Origin: JAJUFS01 sp964599565
Lineage (GTDB): Bacteria; Pseudomonadota; Gammaproteobacteria; Natronospirales; JAJUFS01
Direction of reading: 5' to 3'
DNA length: 16,365 nt
Assembly (NCBI GenBank): GCA_964599565.1
Contig: CAZRFE010000053.1
Span: forward strand, 1-16,365
Part shown: positions 14,342 to 16,365 of the stretch, in pieces
Layout of the letters: every line of letters begins with the position of its first letter
Numbering within the stretch: the stretch's first letter is position 1
The notes under the pieces: model-generated
Database searches by the model: none
What the model was told of the DNA's origin: nothing
What the model saw: only the letters and a program-made list of their open reading frames with translations
Position numbers and translations under genes: made by a program

Positions 14342-14369
14342 AACAAACGAACCGTGCAGCTTCTGCGCC

Positions 14370-16346
14370 TCAACCCCTCAGCAACCGCTCTTCCGCGCGC
14401 TCCAGGTCTTCCGGCGTTCCCCACAGGATCAGCGTGTCGCCGCTGCGAAGCACGGTCGAGGCGTCCGGCTGGCGGCCGACGATGTTGTCGCGCTTGAGGG
14501 CCGTCACCAGCACGCCGAACTCGCCGAGCTGCAGATCGCCGATGGTGCGGCCAATACCGCTCGCGCTGTCGGGAATGTCAAATGCGAGCAGTTCCTCGCG
14601 GAATGCGTGGCTTGACGAGATCGGCATGGAATACCGTCCGCGGAACACGTTGCGCAACAGCGAGTAGCGGTTCTCGCGCACTTCCTGCAGATCGCGCAGC
14701 ACGCGCCGCAGCGGCACGCCGCACAGCGACAGCACGTGCGCAACCATCATCAGGCTCGCTTCCATCGTCTCCGGCACGACTTCCGCCGCACCCGCGGACA
14801 TCAGCTCGTCAAGCGCGGTGTCGTCGCGCGTACGGATGATCACCGGGATGTCGGGCTTCAGCTGCTTGGCGACCGCGAGCACCCGCTTGCCGGTCGCAAG
14901 ATCGAAATACGCATTCACGACCACGCGCGCCTGGTGAATGCCGGCCGCGACAAGAATGTCGTGCTGGGTTGCATCGCCGTAGTAGACGGAATCGCCGGCG
15001 TCGTGCGCGGTGCGCACGCGATAGGGATCGAGGTCGAGCGCAACGTAATCGATGTTTTCCTTTTCAAGAAAGCGCGCGATGTTCTGCCCGACGCGCCCGT
15101 AGCCGACGATGATCACGTGCCCGGCGATTCCCTGGTGGTGCTCGCGGATGTCCTGCTCGATCGTGACTTCCGCCTGCTTGTCGGTATCGCCGAACACCGC
15201 GTGCGCGATGCGCCCGTTGTAGCGAACGAGCAGCACGCCGCCGACCATCGCGAACACGATCACCGCGAGCGCGGGCTGCACGATTTCCGGCGCGATCGCA
15301 CCGCTGGTGAGCGCAAGCGTGATGATCGCAAAGCCGAATTCGCCGCCCGGCGCGACAACCAGCCCGGTGCGCGCTGCAAATGTCCAGTCGCGGTACGCCG
15401 GATACAGGAGAAGCGCGACCGACACCGCCTTGAATGCGAGCAAGGCGAGCGTTGCGAGCACGATGAAGCCGCCGTTGTCGACCAGGATTTCCACGTCCAG
15501 CAACATGCCAACGGTGATGAAGAACAGGCCGAGCAGCACATCGCGGAACGGCCGGATGTCCGCTTCCACCTGGTGACGGAATTCCGTCTCGCCCAGCATC
15601 ATGCCCGCGAGGAACGCACCAAGCGCATAGGAAAGGCCGAGCGACGCCGTCGCCCACGCCGCCGTCAGCGAGACGAGCAGAACCGTCAGCGTGAAGATTT
15701 CCGGCGAGCGCGTCGTTGCGATCTCATGGAAGAGCGGCCTCAGCACGCGGCGGCCGATGACAAGCACGGCAATGAACGCCAGCGCGCCTTTCGCCATCGC
15801 CCACAGCAGCTCGATTCCAGCGCTCGCCGCACCGCCCGCGACAAGCGCCGGAATCAGCACGATGAACGGGATCGATGAGATGTCCTGGAACAGGCTGATG
15901 CCGACGCCAAGACGGCCGTGCGGCCGGGTCAGCTCGCCCTGGTCGGCAAGCTGCTTGGCAATGACCGCCGTCGACGTCATCGCCGCCGCGCCGCCAAGCA
16001 CGATCGCGGTGGTCGTGCCCGCGCCAAGCAGCCAGGCGATCGCTGCCGTCGCCGCCGTGGTGGTCGCCACCTGCGAGGTGCCGAACAGCAGGAGCTCGTT
16101 CTTCATCGCGGAAAGTTTCGGCAGCGAGAACTCGAGCCCCGACGTGAACAGCAGGAAAACCACGCCGAACTCCGCAAGATGGCGGACATCCTCGCTGTCG
16201 CTGACCCATTCCAGTCCGTGCGGGCCGATCAGGATACCCGTCGCGAGATAGCCCAGTATCGGCGGCAACCGCAGCCGCATGAGCAGCATCACGGCGAGGA
16301 CCGCCATGGCGAGCAGAACGATGACCTGTTTGAGCGGTGAATCCAT
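14370..16346 (-). CDS. Kef-type monovalent cation/proton antiporter, CPA2 family
   Basis: 658 residues. It is an inner-membrane antiporter or K+ efflux protein of the KefB/KefC type with all three expected parts. The membrane domain (about 1-385) has RLPPILGYLATGILIGPHGL (26-45), FLLFTSGLEFSLPKL, TSTAVIAKQLADQGEL (124-139) and the Kef-typical Gln154-Asp155 in SLFQDISSIP. A TrkA_N/RCK domain (about 410-530) carries the Rossmann motif IVGYGRVGQNIA and conserved DLDPYR after the second strand, so it should bind NAD(H) or a related nucleotide. A TrkA_C domain lies at about 570-655 (ASGIGRTIGDLQLGEFGVLV, LRSGDTLILWG). It is unlike YbaL, which lacks TrkA_C and has Glu-Asp instead of Gln-Asp. It may respond to redox or electrophile stress as KefC does, but no ancillary kefF/kefG gene is visible in the window. 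The ATG is 19 bases from the right edge, with GAGG about 12 bases upstream. It is separated by 66 bases from purT on the same strand. Confidence 0.93.
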   Translation of the reverse strand: MDSPLKQVIVLLAMAVLAVMLLMRLRLPPILGYLATGILIGPHGLEWVSDSEDVRHLAEFGVVFLLFTSGLEFSLPKLSAMKNELLLFGTSQVATTTAATAAIAWLLGAGTTTAIVLGGAAAMTSTAVIAKQLADQGELTRPHGRLGVGISLFQDISSIPFIVLIPALVAGGAASAGIELLWAMAKGALAFIAVLVIGRRVLRPLFHEIATTRSPEIFTLTVLLVSLTAAWATASLGLSYALGAFLAGMMLGETEFRHQVEADIRPFRDVLLGLFFITVGMLLDVEILVDNGGFIVLATLALLAFKAVSVALLLYPAYRDWTFAARTGLVVAPGGEFGFAIITLALTSGAIAPEIVQPALAVIVFAMVGGVLLVRYNGRIAHAVFGDTDKQAEVTIEQDIREHHQGIAGHVIIVGYGRVGQNIARFLEKENIDYVALDLDPYRVRTAHDAGDSVYYGDATQHDILVAAGIHQARVVVNAYFDLATGKRVLAVAKQLKPDIPVIIRTRDDTALDELMSAGAAEVVPETMEASLMMVAHVLSLCGVPLRRVLRDLQEVRENRYSLLRNVFRGRYSMPISSSHAFREELLAFDIPDSASGIGRTIGDLQLGEFGVLVTALKRDNIVGRQPDASTVLRSGDTLILWGTPEDLERAEERLLRG

Positions 16347-16365
16347 CGACGGCGAAAACCTCGAA

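Noticed and set aside
14342..14369. Possible PurR box ahead of purT
   Set aside because: TTCGTTTGTTT resembles half of the operator only; no palindrome of the known type is present.
14736..15878. 380-codon plus-strand open frame opposite the Kef-type gene
   Set aside because: It is a shadow frame with Arg/Asp/His bias, antisense to a full-length CPA2 antiporter.

Overview
The window is a GC-rich, gene-dense chromosomal segment of about 16.4 kb. It holds 13 complete protein genes and one gene start cut off by the left edge. The gene content and the GTAGGAGCGGC-type inverted repeat point to a gammaproteobacterium, most plausibly near the Xanthomonadales/Lysobacterales. This is inferred from family resemblance and was not tested by a search. 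I see no rRNA, tRNA, insertion sequence, phage gene or CRISPR array.

Left part, minus strand (1-4334). The vWA-domain lipoprotein, the ECF sigma factor and a one-pass membrane protein (probable anti-sigma factor) form a compact three-gene unit reading leftwards. NAD-dependent malate dehydrogenase (mdh) follows and ends at a textbook hairpin-plus-U-tract terminator. The first residues of a further lipoprotein sit at the left edge.

Middle part, plus strand (4335-7691). A 284-base divergent region carries a perfect REP-like palindrome and then a well-formed control region. In it a GGTG-N16-CACC dyad lies over the -10 element of a candidate promoter. A five-gene operon follows: small exported protein of unknown function, YtrA-type GntR regulator, ABC ATPase, ABC-2 permease and BON-domain lipoprotein. 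It ends at a strong intrinsic terminator. The dyad is probably the site where the GntR protein represses its own operon. This is the best candidate in the window for an incompletely described system: an envelope-directed ABC unit bracketed by two exported proteins.

Right part (7690-16365). A membrane-anchored protein of the serine beta-lactamase/penicillin-binding fold appears to have lost its SxxK catalytic residues. Its TTG start lies in the U-tract of the preceding terminator. Then come three different cation/proton antiporters within 7 kb: NhaP2/CvrA (CPA1), YbaL and a second Kef-type CPA2 protein. Formate-dependent purT lies between the last two. All three antiporters carry cytosolic C-terminal regulatory modules, so the region is rich in K+/pH homeostasis functions. 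Gene packing is tight: nhaP2 and the hydrolase overlap tail to tail by 7 bases, and ybaL and purT end 6 bases apart.
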